Positions 1 through 7,362 of a stretch of DNA of 14,801 nt are shown in pieces. The notes beneath the pieces are model-generated. The model was not told the DNA's origin, did no database searches, and saw nothing but the letters and a program-made list of their open reading frames with translations. Each line of letters starts with the position of its first letter. The first letter of the stretch is position 1. Made by a program: the position numbers and the translations under genes. Source of the DNA: Flavobacteriales bacterium (GTDB lineage: Bacteria; Bacteroidota; Bacteroidia; Flavobacteriales_D; Crocinitomicaceae); the NCBI GenBank assembly GCA_009926905.1, contig RFNX01000378.1:1-14801 (forward strand), given 5' to 3'.

Positions 1-1
1 T

Positions 2-94
2 CGAACAGTCGGAGATACAGGACAAGTGCTTGTAGGCGCAGTTGAAAAATACAAACCACTCTGCCGTTCGTGTTACAATAACGCAAAACATTGA
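2..94 (+). CDS. tdk: Thymidine kinase, C-terminal end (partial)
   Basis: Reading from base 2 gives a 30-residue protein tail ending in TGA at 92-94; the rest of the gene lies left of the window. The tail contains GQVLVGAVEKY followed by CRSCY. This matches the end of type II thymidine kinases, where a CxxC pair completes the structural zinc site after the lasso domain. The enzyme phosphorylates thymidine to dTMP in the salvage pathway. The stop codon overlaps the TTG start of the next gene, so the two are probably in one operon and translationally coupled. The call rests on a short stretch, but the motif and its position at the very C-terminus are typical of the family. Confidence 0.78.
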   Translation, partial: RTVGDTGQVLVGAVEKYKPLCRSCYNNAKH

Positions 95-2388
95 ACTTAA
101 AACTCGATTACGCTGAATTTTGTAATGCCATCAACGGGAAACATTTACAAGGTCCCGAAGAAGGTTTTATTCAACAAATTCAATACGATACACGCAAGAT
201 TTTTCCTTCGCCACATCAAGCTTTTTTTGCATTAAATGGCGAATTCAGAAACGGACACACCTTTATCGCTGATGCTTATAAAAAAGGAATTCGCATTTTT
301 GTGGTTTCTGAAAAAAATGTTCCCGAGCTGAAAAATGCTACGTTCATTTTGGTGAAAAACACATTGCACGCATTACAAGATTTAGCGGCACATCACCGAC
401 AAAAATTCTCGTATCCAATCATTGGAATTACAGGAAGCGTTGGCAAAACCACGGTGAAAGAATGGTTGTATCATTTACTTTCCGATAAGTTTAGAATTGT
501 TCGCAGTCCAAAAAGTTACAATTCACAATTAGGCGTAGCGCTTTCATTGCTGAATTTACACGACGAATGTGACTTGGCCATCATCGAAGCAGGAATTTCA
601 AAACCCGGTGAAATGCAAGTGCTAGAAGGAATGATTCAGCCGACAATTGGTATTTTAACAACGGTTAGTCAAGCGCACGCTGAAAATTTCGCGTCGTATG
701 AAACGCATTTAGCTGAAAAAACAATGTTGTTTCAAAATGCAAAAAAGACAATTGTTGGCCCAGGATTTTTAATCGGAAAAGAACAATTGGAAGTCATTCA
801 CGGCTATCAACCATCTGTTGGAGAATTTGCAAAAGAATTGCAATTATTGCCGTTTAAAGATAAAGGAAGCGTTGCCTCTGCCCTACTTGCCATTGCGACT
901 GCGAAACTTTTAAAATCCTTGAACAAAGATAAAATCGCAAGTTTGCCGCGTTTGGCTTTGCGTCTTGAAACCTTTGAAGGAAGAGAAAATGCATTTATCA
1001 TCAACGATACTTACAATCTTGATTTAGACGCTTTGAATCTTTCTCTGGAATATCAATTGGAACTTTCGGAAGGAAAAAAACGCATCGTAATCGTTGGCTT
1101 AGAACCAGAATTGGCACATTTAGAAGCGCGTGTTGTTGCTGAAATTGAGAAGTTTCAACCCGACGAAATCATTGTTTCAACGGAGCCAAAACTGAAAGAT
1201 GAAGATTTAAAAAATGCCGTTGTTTTAGTAAAAGGAAGTCGCAATGCCCATATGGAAAAAGTGGCGCGTGCCTTGAAATTGAAGCAACATAAAACGGAAG
1301 TGATTTACAACCTTTCGGCGATTAAACACAATATTGGCGTACACAAACAATTTCTTTTACCAAAAACCAAAATGTTGGCAATGGTGAAAGCGCAATCGTA
1401 TGGTGTTGGATTGGAAAAAATGGCGGCCTTTTTGGAGAAAATTGGCGTTTCCTATTTAGGTGTCGCTTATTCAGACGAAGGTGTTGAATTGCGAAAAAGC
1501 GGTATCAAAATTCCAATTTTGGTGATGAATCCTGAAGAAGAAGGTTTTGATGCTTGTATCAAATACAATTTAGAACCAGCGATTTATTCTTTAACGCAAT
1601 TGGACGAATTGATTTCCACTTTAATTTCTTTGGAAAAAACGAATTTCCCAATTCACATCAAACTCGATACAGGAATGCGCCGTTTGGGTTTTGAACGCGA
1701 AGAACTTCCAAAATTAATGGAGGTCATTCAAGCGCAACCTGAAGTGAGAATCGCAGGCGTTTATTCCCATTTGGCAGATGCCGACAATCGCAGAGATGTG
1801 CGTTTTACGAATTTGCAAATCAGTCGTTTTCAAGAAGCGTGTCAGTGGATTTCGCAACACGTTCCTTATGCGTTCATTCGTCATTTATTGAACAGCGAAG
1901 GCATTACGAATTTCAAAGAAGCACAATTCGACATGGTGCGCATTGGAGTTGGAATGTACGGTGTGAGCTCGAATAAAAATTTAGCGAAATTCTTACATCC
2001 TGTTTTGCAATGGAAAAGTGAAATTTCACAAATAAAAACCATCAAACCGGGCGAAAGTATTGGATATTCCCGTTCGTTTGTCGCTGAAAAACAACTGAAA
2101 ATCGCCATCGTTCCTGTAGGTTATGCAGACGGTTTTCGAAGAAGTTTGAGCAACGGCAAAGGAGGCGTTTATGTGAAAGATACGTTTTGTCCCGTGCTTG
2201 GAAAAGTCTGTATGGATATGATTATCATCGATGTGAGCAAACTCCAACTTTCAGAAGGCGACGAAGTAGAAATAATTGGTAAAAACCAAAGCATCGAACA
2301 ACTAGCTTCAAAAATGGACACGATTCCGTATGAAGTGATGACCTCGATTTCCAAACGCGTGCACAGAAGTTACGCGGAGGAAGAGTAA
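91..2388 (+). CDS. murF-alr: Bifunctional MurF ligase / alanine racemase fusion
   Basis: A 765-residue cytoplasmic cell-wall enzyme. Residues 1-400 resemble MurF, which adds D-Ala-D-Ala to UDP-MurNAc-tripeptide. Visible motifs are the ATP loop TGSVGKTT (114-121), SYNSQLGV (142-149), EAGIS (166-170), K210 at the usual carbamylated-lysine position and NDTYN (305-309). Residues 400-765 are alanine racemase, which makes D-alanine. It shows the PLP lysine K433 in VKAQSYGVG, KLDTGMRRLG (524-533), RIGVGMYG (617-624), the catalytic tyrosine in IGYS (657-660), GYADGF (677-682) and YEVMTSIS (747-754). This fusion is typical of Bacteroidota, but there it is usually a little over 800 residues; here the MurF half is short. 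TTG at 91 is the only sensible start: an in-frame stop lies at 79-81 and the first in-frame ATG is about 170 codons in. The 4-bp overlap with the thymidine kinase stop suggests translational coupling. Confidence 0.93.
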   Translation: MNLKLDYAEFCNAINGKHLQGPEEGFIQQIQYDTRKIFPSPHQAFFALNGEFRNGHTFIADAYKKGIRIFVVSEKNVPELKNATFILVKNTLHALQDLAAHHRQKFSYPIIGITGSVGKTTVKEWLYHLLSDKFRIVRSPKSYNSQLGVALSLLNLHDECDLAIIEAGISKPGEMQVLEGMIQPTIGILTTVSQAHAENFASYETHLAEKTMLFQNAKKTIVGPGFLIGKEQLEVIHGYQPSVGEFAKELQLLPFKDKGSVASALLAIATAKLLKSLNKDKIASLPRLALRLETFEGRENAFIINDTYNLDLDALNLSLEYQLELSEGKKRIVIVGLEPELAHLEARVVAEIEKFQPDEIIVSTEPKLKDEDLKNAVVLVKGSRNAHMEKVARALKLKQHKTEVIYNLSAIKHNIGVHKQFLLPKTKMLAMVKAQSYGVGLEKMAAFLEKIGVSYLGVAYSDEGVELRKSGIKIPILVMNPEEEGFDACIKYNLEPAIYSLTQLDELISTLISLEKTNFPIHIKLDTGMRRLGFEREELPKLMEVIQAQPEVRIAGVYSHLADADNRRDVRFTNLQISRFQEACQWISQHVPYAFIRHLLNSEGITNFKEAQFDMVRIGVGMYGVSSNKNLAKFLHPVLQWKSEISQIKTIKPGESIGYSRSFVAEKQLKIAIVPVGYADGFRRSLSNGKGGVYVKDTFCPVLGKVCMDMIIIDVSKLQLSEGDEVEIIGKNQSIEQLASKMDTIPYEVMTSISKRVHRSYAEEE

Positions 2389-2392
2389 AAAC

Positions 2393-2480
2393 AGTTGCGA
2401 ACATAAAAGTTGCGAATGGCGAACTAAAGTAGATAATACTTAAGAATTGCTTATAAGATCTCGTTTGCAACTAGCAACTT
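2393..2480. repeat. Two AGTTGC direct repeats facing two inverted copies
   Basis: AGTTGC occurs at 2393-2398 and 2408-2413, both within the longer word AGTTGCGAA. Its complement GCAACT occurs at 2467-2472 and 2474-2479. The copies could pair across a loop of about 50 bases, and a run of seven T follows at 2491-2497. It lies just after the MurF-Alr stop, so it may be a weak terminator or a decayed repeat element. No function can be assigned from sequence alone. Confidence 0.35.
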
Positions 2481-2514
2481 CCAATTATCAATTTTTTTGT
2501 TTTCAAGCGCTGTA

Positions 2515-2544
2515 TTTTCCAATTTAAATACTTGACTACCTTTG
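2515..2544 (+). promoter_or_regulatory. Candidate Bacteroidota promoter for the 2564 gene
   Basis: TACCTTTG at 2537-2544 fits the Bacteroidota -7 element TAnnTTTG. Nineteen bases upstream there is only TTT (2515-2517) in place of the usual TTG -33 element. The ATG is at 2564, so the leader would be about 12-15 bases. This would drive the 2564 gene and the regulator behind it. Confidence 0.5.
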
Positions 2545-2563
2545 TACTATAAAACTTTGTAAC

Positions 2564-3676
2564 ATGAAAAAAATCGTAAGCTTGTTTGCATTCTTTCTTT
2601 TGATGCAACTCACACAATTTAGTTTCTCACAAGTTGTAGAAAGTGACACCAATAATTATCTCATTACACGCAACAACGGCATTGAAATTATTGGCAAAAT
2701 CATTAGTGATGATGGTCGGGAAGTATTGATAAGTACTGTAGCATTGGGGAATATTTACATTCCAAAATCGGATATTCAGTCTATCAAAAAAATTGATGTT
2801 GAAGAAGATATTATCCGTGGAGAATACCGTTCTACTGGAGCTTTTACGACTCGATATCAGTTTTCAACAAATTGTTTTCCAATCAAAAAAGGTGAAAATT
2901 ATGCCTTAGTGAATTTATACGGCCCTGAAGTTCATTTTGCGGTAACCACAAATTTTTCCGTCGGTATTATTTCAACTTGGATAGCAAGTCCGTTGGTTTT
3001 AGCATTAAAATATACGATTCCAACGCGTAATGAAAAATTAAATTTTGGAGTCGGAACGTTACTTGGAACAACTGGATATTTTAATCAAGGACGTGGCTTT
3101 GGTGGGTTACATTGGGGAATGGTCACTTATGGAACTCGAATGAATAACCTTACTTTTTCAGCTGGAATTTCTTACCTAAATCCTGGTCGCGTTGGGATGA
3201 ATGATACCTACAGTTATTATACACCGGGTATTTATCCTGCCATTCAAGACCAAACTAATCCAACAAACTTTTACTATGATAGCAATATTCCTTATCAAAC
3301 TATTAACATAAAACCGGCTACTACTGTTGCGCCAGTTTTAGGTCTTGGAGGAATTGCAAGTGTAGGAAAAAAAGCAAGTTTTGTGTTTGATGCCATACTT
3401 TTCTTTGGAAGAAAAAAAGCCAATACTTACAATCAAGATGTACAATATGTTTCGAATCCAATAAACTCACAACCGCTTTACACACAAGTAGGAGACCTCC
3501 AAACATCTAGTCTTCAAACAATAAAATCAACAGCATTAATTTTGATGCCAGGTATGCGATTTACAAAAAACGAAAACCGTGCTTTCCAAGTTTCTTTGGC
3601 GGGAGTTGTTGGAAAAAGAAATGGAAATAGATTTTCATTTCCAATACCAATGTGTACGTGGTTTTATAAGTTCTAA
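2564..3676 (+). CDS. Predicted outer-membrane beta-barrel-type protein A
   Basis: A 370-residue secreted protein that I cannot assign to a named family. A signal peptide covers residues 1-22, ending SFS before Q23. Residues 33-78 form a compact beta-rich segment (TRNNGIEIIGKI, DGREVLI, IYIPKSDI) that looks like a small SH3-like or Sm-like domain. From about residue 95 onward the protein is glycine-rich with alternating amphipathic strands and ends in aromatic TWFYKF. A terminal phenylalanine after beta strands is typical of outer-membrane barrels. It is a paralogue of the protein at 6251-7306 over its whole length; the two share long near-identical stretches around residues 95-195 and at the C-terminus. 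The regulator gene begins 12 bp after its stop, so the two are probably co-transcribed. Location in the outer membrane is an inference from signal peptide, strand pattern and C-terminus. Confidence 0.75.
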   Translation: MKKIVSLFAFFLLMQLTQFSFSQVVESDTNNYLITRNNGIEIIGKIISDDGREVLISTVALGNIYIPKSDIQSIKKIDVEEDIIRGEYRSTGAFTTRYQFSTNCFPIKKGENYALVNLYGPEVHFAVTTNFSVGIISTWIASPLVLALKYTIPTRNEKLNFGVGTLLGTTGYFNQGRGFGGLHWGMVTYGTRMNNLTFSAGISYLNPGRVGMNDTYSYYTPGIYPAIQDQTNPTNFYYDSNIPYQTINIKPATTVAPVLGLGGIASVGKKASFVFDAILFFGRKKANTYNQDVQYVSNPINSQPLYTQVGDLQTSSLQTIKSTALILMPGMRFTKNENRAFQVSLAGVVGKRNGNRFSFPIPMCTWFYKF

Positions 3677-3688
3677 TTCGTTGTTTAA

Positions 3689-4699
3689 GTGAAAATTGAC
3701 ATTCAAGAAACGCTATTTCGTTTAGTAAAAGAAAAATTAAATGGACAAGAATCTTTAGGGAATGCGCTATCTGATATTTTGCATTTAAGTCCTGATGCTG
3801 TTTATCGTCGCTACCGAGGAGAAACAACTTTGAGCATTCAAGAAGCGCAACGCTTGGCCAATCACTTTGATATTTCATTGGATGTCTTAGGTTCACTTTC
3901 TAAAGGAACGGTTGCTTTCAATTATACGCCATTAAATACCTACGATTTTAGCTTAGAAAGTTATTTGGAAGGAATTTTAAAATCATTTGAAAAATTACGA
4001 AACCTGAATGATCCGCAGATAATCTTGTCTGTAAATAATACCCATTTTTTTCAGTTGCTGAATTTTCCTCAACTGGTGAGATTTCGCTTGTTTTTCTGGG
4101 CAAAAACTCACTTGCAAATTGTCGATTACAAAAACGAACTTTTTAAACACGACAAAACAACGGAACGCGCTTTTGAATTGGGTAAAGAAATTTTACAACG
4201 CTATAATTCAATTCCTTCGATAGAAATTTTTGATCCAGAATTGATGCGCGGATTCATGCGCCAAATTTTCTATTACTACAAAGCTCACATGTTCGAAGAT
4301 CCAGAATATGCGTTGTTTTTATGTGATCGAGCTTTATTGATGGCGCAACATTTAAGGGAACAATCTACAATTGGAAAAAAGTTCATTTTTGGAACGCAAG
4401 CACCAAATTCGGGTAATGATTTTCAAATGTATCTGAATGAAACAATAAATTCTGACGCCACTTTTTACTACACAAGTAAAGAAGAAACAGGAATTTATCT
4501 GACGCACAACATCATGAATTATTTGCATACTTCTGAAGTAGATTATGTGGCGGATACAAAGCAAATTATTGACAAGCAACTTGCTAACTCGAGTATCATT
4601 AGCGTAGTGAACGAAAAAGAACGAAACAACTATTTCTATGAATTTGAAAAAATGATTCATTCGTTCCGCAAGAAAATAGACGCTGATTTACATTTCTAA
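3689..4699 (+). CDS. Helix-turn-helix regulator with unknown C-terminal domain
   Basis: A 336-residue protein without signal peptide or membrane segment, so cytoplasmic. Residues 20-68 have a helix-turn-helix pattern: SLGNALSDILHLS, then DAVYRRYRGE as likely recognition region, then LSIQEAQRLANHFDISLDVL. This resembles XRE/BetR-like DNA-binding domains found in Bacteroidota. The remaining 260 residues look mainly alpha-helical, rich in aromatic residues (for example FYYYKAHMF near 194-202), and I do not recognise a ligand-binding fold. GTG at 3689 is chosen because the codon just before it is an in-frame stop (3686-3688) and no ATG occurs before the helix-turn-helix region. It follows gene A by 12 bp, which suggests that it responds to, or controls, the neighbouring envelope genes. 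That role is inferred from position only. Confidence 0.78.
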   Translation: MKIDIQETLFRLVKEKLNGQESLGNALSDILHLSPDAVYRRYRGETTLSIQEAQRLANHFDISLDVLGSLSKGTVAFNYTPLNTYDFSLESYLEGILKSFEKLRNLNDPQIILSVNNTHFFQLLNFPQLVRFRLFFWAKTHLQIVDYKNELFKHDKTTERAFELGKEILQRYNSIPSIEIFDPELMRGFMRQIFYYYKAHMFEDPEYALFLCDRALLMAQHLREQSTIGKKFIFGTQAPNSGNDFQMYLNETINSDATFYYTSKEETGIYLTHNIMNYLHTSEVDYVADTKQIIDKQLANSSIISVVNEKERNNYFYEFEKMIHSFRKKIDADLHF

Positions 4700-4968
4700 C
4701 CGCGTCGTTTTTTCGAATAATATTTAATTCTAATTTGTGATTTTTCGTTAATCGTTTCCTAAAAAGCGAAATAAATCGTTGTTGTTAATTCTGTTTTTTG
4801 CGATATTCACAAGTGGGCTTTTGAATTTCTGTGAGAATTGCGGATTTTTGCTTTTTTTCCAAAATAGCTTCCATTTATTCTGAAAAATACAATTTCAATT
4901 TTGTTACTTGTTCAATTCAATTTTCTGTTGTGCTCACAAAAGGGAAATATTTGTTCAAAATTAAAACT
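4700..4968. other. AT-rich intergenic region, no clear element
   Basis: This 269-bp gap lies between the regulator stop and the ATG of the CsgG/LpoB-like gene. It is very AT-rich with several T runs. No perfect TAnnTTTG box was found. The nearest match is AATATTTG at 4946-4953, but the TTG upstream of it is only 15 bases away rather than about 19, so no promoter is called. No small gene or convincing terminator was seen. Confidence 0.4.
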
Positions 4969-6177
4969 ATGAAAACAAAATTTTTCTTTATCGCAATCTT
5001 AATGAATTTAGGATTTGCCCAAGCACAAAATGAGAATCTCCCGTCAATTGCTGTAGCTAATCCAAATGTAAATGCTGTTGGAATAAAACAAGAAACTGCT
5101 GCTAAAATGATGCGTTTGGAATTAATTAAAATCAACAAACACAAAGTTTATGACGAATTTGACATGGCTGATGTTCTAAAAGCAAAAGAGGAATTTCGCA
5201 CTTTATGTTACGGTCAAAACTGTTTGGCAAAATTAGGAACAGAATTAAAAGTGGATTATATCATGTGCGGAAGCATCGACGGATTGGGAAATAAAATTGC
5301 ACTCACCATCAAAATTGTCGATGTCAAAAATCAAACGATTTACAAATCAAACGTAAAAGAATTTGATAATCAAGAACAAGAAATTCAACGCATGATTGAA
5401 ATTGTCATCAAAGAAATGTTAGGCGTTCCAGTTGACAAGGTTTTACTAGAACGATTGTCATTTAAAAATCAAGTAATTACGTCCAATAATGTTGGGAAAA
5501 TCAACAATTCAGGACCAAGAATTGGGCTTGCTTACTTGACAGGTAGCGTCAATGAATTTGCAATTCGTTCAACCGACCAAGGCGGATTAGGAATAGCTCC
5601 AGTTGTGTCGATGATTGGTTACCAATTGGAAGGTCAATACGTTGGAACTGAAAATTTCTCTGCGCTTGTAGAAGGAATCGTAAATGTTTCAGGTTTAGAA
5701 CAAGGTCAATTTATTCCATCTTTAACAATAATGAATGGTTTTCGCTTCGGGAAAAGTGGTTGGGAGTTTGCGTTCGGTCCAGGCTTTAGCGTGAAATCAA
5801 CATCTAATGGATTCTTTGACACTCAAAATCTTTTTGGAGAAGATAATCGTTATTTTTCTGAATACGATTGGCAAGAATATGCTTATGAAAACTTTAAAGA
5901 TGATCCTCAATTCAATACAAACGGCTATTACATAATGCCAAAAGCAACTGAATTTAATTCAAGCTACAAAAACGAAACTCATTTGGACAAAAGAGGCGCA
6001 AAAGCATTGAACACAACATTTGTTTTTGCAGCTGGAAGAACTTTCAAAGCAGGTTCATTAAATATCCCTGTAAATCTTTTCTATTCTTCACAAAAAGGAG
6101 GTGGTTATGTTGGATTAAACGTTGGTTTCAACGTGTTAAAAAGCAAAAAAACCATCAATCAAAAAAATAGATATTAA
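4969..6177 (+). CDS. Secreted CsgG/LpoB-like domain joined to barrel-like half
   Basis: A 402-residue secreted protein. The open frame extends up to 4831, but ATG at 4969 is chosen because it opens directly onto a signal peptide (MKTKFFFIAILMNLGFAQAQ, cleaved before N21); the upstream 46 residues look like translated intergenic DNA. Residues 24-150 resemble the nucleotide-binding-like fold of CsgG, LpoB and TolB N-terminal domains: a first strand IAVANPNV, then CYGQNCLAKLG (C80, C85), then VDYIMCGSID and IALTIKIVDV. Such domains act in the periplasm or on outer-membrane lipoproteins. There is no lipobox cysteine here. Residues 183-390 are glycine-rich and strand-like, with a short membrane-barrel look (GWEFAFGPGFSV, GYVGLNVGFNVL). 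I infer a periplasmic domain attached to an outer-membrane barrel. It sits between two paralogous envelope genes and may share a transcript with the one 73 bp downstream. The exact function is unknown. Confidence 0.72.
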   Translation: MKTKFFFIAILMNLGFAQAQNENLPSIAVANPNVNAVGIKQETAAKMMRLELIKINKHKVYDEFDMADVLKAKEEFRTLCYGQNCLAKLGTELKVDYIMCGSIDGLGNKIALTIKIVDVKNQTIYKSNVKEFDNQEQEIQRMIEIVIKEMLGVPVDKVLLERLSFKNQVITSNNVGKINNSGPRIGLAYLTGSVNEFAIRSTDQGGLGIAPVVSMIGYQLEGQYVGTENFSALVEGIVNVSGLEQGQFIPSLTIMNGFRFGKSGWEFAFGPGFSVKSTSNGFFDTQNLFGEDNRYFSEYDWQEYAYENFKDDPQFNTNGYYIMPKATEFNSSYKNETHLDKRGAKALNTTFVFAAGRTFKAGSLNIPVNLFYSSQKGGGYVGLNVGFNVLKSKKTINQKNRY

Positions 6178-6250
6178 TAGTTTCAAGTTTTTAAAATATA
6201 AAAATCATTATTTTTAATGGCTATGAACTTTAATTTATTAAAAAGGTCTT

Positions 6251-7306
6251 ATGAAAAATATCACTTTACTTTTATTAATCTTTTTGGGCATTCAGAGTTT
6301 TCAAAATTCTAACGCTCAAATTGTTCAAACAAATGAAATAGATACGAATACTTATGTAATTACTCGTTCAAATGGAAATGAATTAATTGGAAAAATTATT
6401 AGTGATGACGGTCGAGAAGTATTAATTCAAACGAATACATTAGGTAAAATATATGTGCCAAAAGCTAATATTATATCAATCAAAAAAATTAATGTTAGCA
6501 AAGAAATAGTAAATGGCGAATACCGTTCAAACAGCCCTTTTACTACCCGATATCAATTTTCAACAAATGCTTTCCCCATTAAAAAAGGAGAAAATTATGC
6601 GGCAATAAATTTATATGGGCCTGAAGTTCACTTTGCAGTATCAAATCGGCTTTCTATTGGCATAATGGCAACATGGATTGCCAGCCCACTAGTACTCGCC
6701 TTAAAATACACAATTCCTACAAAAAATGAAAAAGTCAACTTTGGATTCGGAACACTTTTAGGTTCAACTGGATATTTAAACCAAGGTCGTGGATTTGGAG
6801 GTTTACATTGGGGAATGATGACTTACGGAAATAGAATGAATAACATAACATTATCACTTGGATATTCCTATATCAAAGTAAATAACACAAATGCATATAA
6901 AGAAGGAAATTACCCAGCTGTGGCTGATCCTTTTAATCCTGGCTCTATGAAGTTTCAAAGTCTTACACTATCTAAAAAACCATTGACAAATGCACCTATT
7001 ATTGGTGTTGGAGGCATTACTTCTATTGGAAAAAAAGTAAGTTTATTTGTAGATGCTATGCTTTTGTTCGGAAGTTCTACTACTCAAGATGTTAACCAAT
7101 ACTATAACAACCAAGGAAAACCTTCATACACATCTGTAGTAAACAGAAAATTGAAATCAACAAATTTTATTTTAATGCCAGGGCTGCGCTTTCAAAAAAC
7201 AGAAAATACAGCGTTTCAAGTATCTCTTGCAGGAATCGTTGGTTCGATAGAGGGTGATCGTTACTCATTCCCAATACCGATGTGTACTTGGTTTTTTAAA
7301 TTTTAA
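6251..7306 (+). CDS. Predicted outer-membrane beta-barrel-type protein B
   Basis: A 351-residue secreted protein, paralogue of the 2564-3676 product. The signal peptide covers residues 1-22, ending SNA before Q23. The small beta-rich domain is at about 35-80 (TRSNGNELIGKI, DGREVLI, IYVPKANI), the barrel-like part runs from about 97, and the end is TWFFKF with terminal phenylalanine. Compared with A, the middle loops (residues about 205-245 and 275-300) differ in sequence and length, while the strands around them are nearly unchanged. This is the pattern expected if the exposed loops face the environment. Codons in matching stretches differ at third positions, so the duplication is old and both copies appear to be under selection. 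AAAAGG at 6241-6246 may help ribosome binding. The spacing to the previous gene is 73 bp with no TAnnTTTG box, so read-through from 4969 is likely. Confidence 0.75.
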   Translation: MKNITLLLLIFLGIQSFQNSNAQIVQTNEIDTNTYVITRSNGNELIGKIISDDGREVLIQTNTLGKIYVPKANIISIKKINVSKEIVNGEYRSNSPFTTRYQFSTNAFPIKKGENYAAINLYGPEVHFAVSNRLSIGIMATWIASPLVLALKYTIPTKNEKVNFGFGTLLGSTGYLNQGRGFGGLHWGMMTYGNRMNNITLSLGYSYIKVNNTNAYKEGNYPAVADPFNPGSMKFQSLTLSKKPLTNAPIIGVGGITSIGKKVSLFVDAMLLFGSSTTQDVNQYYNNQGKPSYTSVVNRKLKSTNFILMPGLRFQKTENTAFQVSLAGIVGSIEGDRYSFPIPMCTWFFKF

Positions 7307-7335
7307 TTCGAATGGAGCTTAAACTCTATTCCGAA
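7307..7335. terminator. Imperfect hairpin between convergent genes
   Basis: TTCGAATGGAG (7307-7317) pairs with CTCTATTCCGAA (7324-7335) around the six-base loop CTTAAA, with one mismatch and one bulge. It begins right after the stop of gene B and lies between two convergent genes. On the minus strand it is followed by an A/T-rich run including TTTAAAAAA, on the + strand by AT-rich sequence without a clean T run. A shared two-way terminator is plausible. Confidence 0.45.
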
Positions 7336-7362
7336 AATATATATGGTGTATGGTATTTTTCC

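Noticed and set aside
3561..3896. A 111-codon minus-strand frame across the end of gene A and the start of the regulator
   Set aside because: It is antisense to two well-supported genes and to the helix-turn-helix coding region, with no recognisable protein features.
4946..4953. AATATTTG as a promoter box before the CsgG/LpoB-like gene
   Set aside because: It has one mismatch in the TA part, and the nearest TTG is 15 rather than about 19 bases upstream.
4831..4968. An in-frame 46-codon extension before the CsgG/LpoB-like gene
   Set aside because: The ATG at 4969 opens directly on a clean signal peptide, which would be buried if translation began at 4831; the extension reads like AT-rich intergenic DNA.
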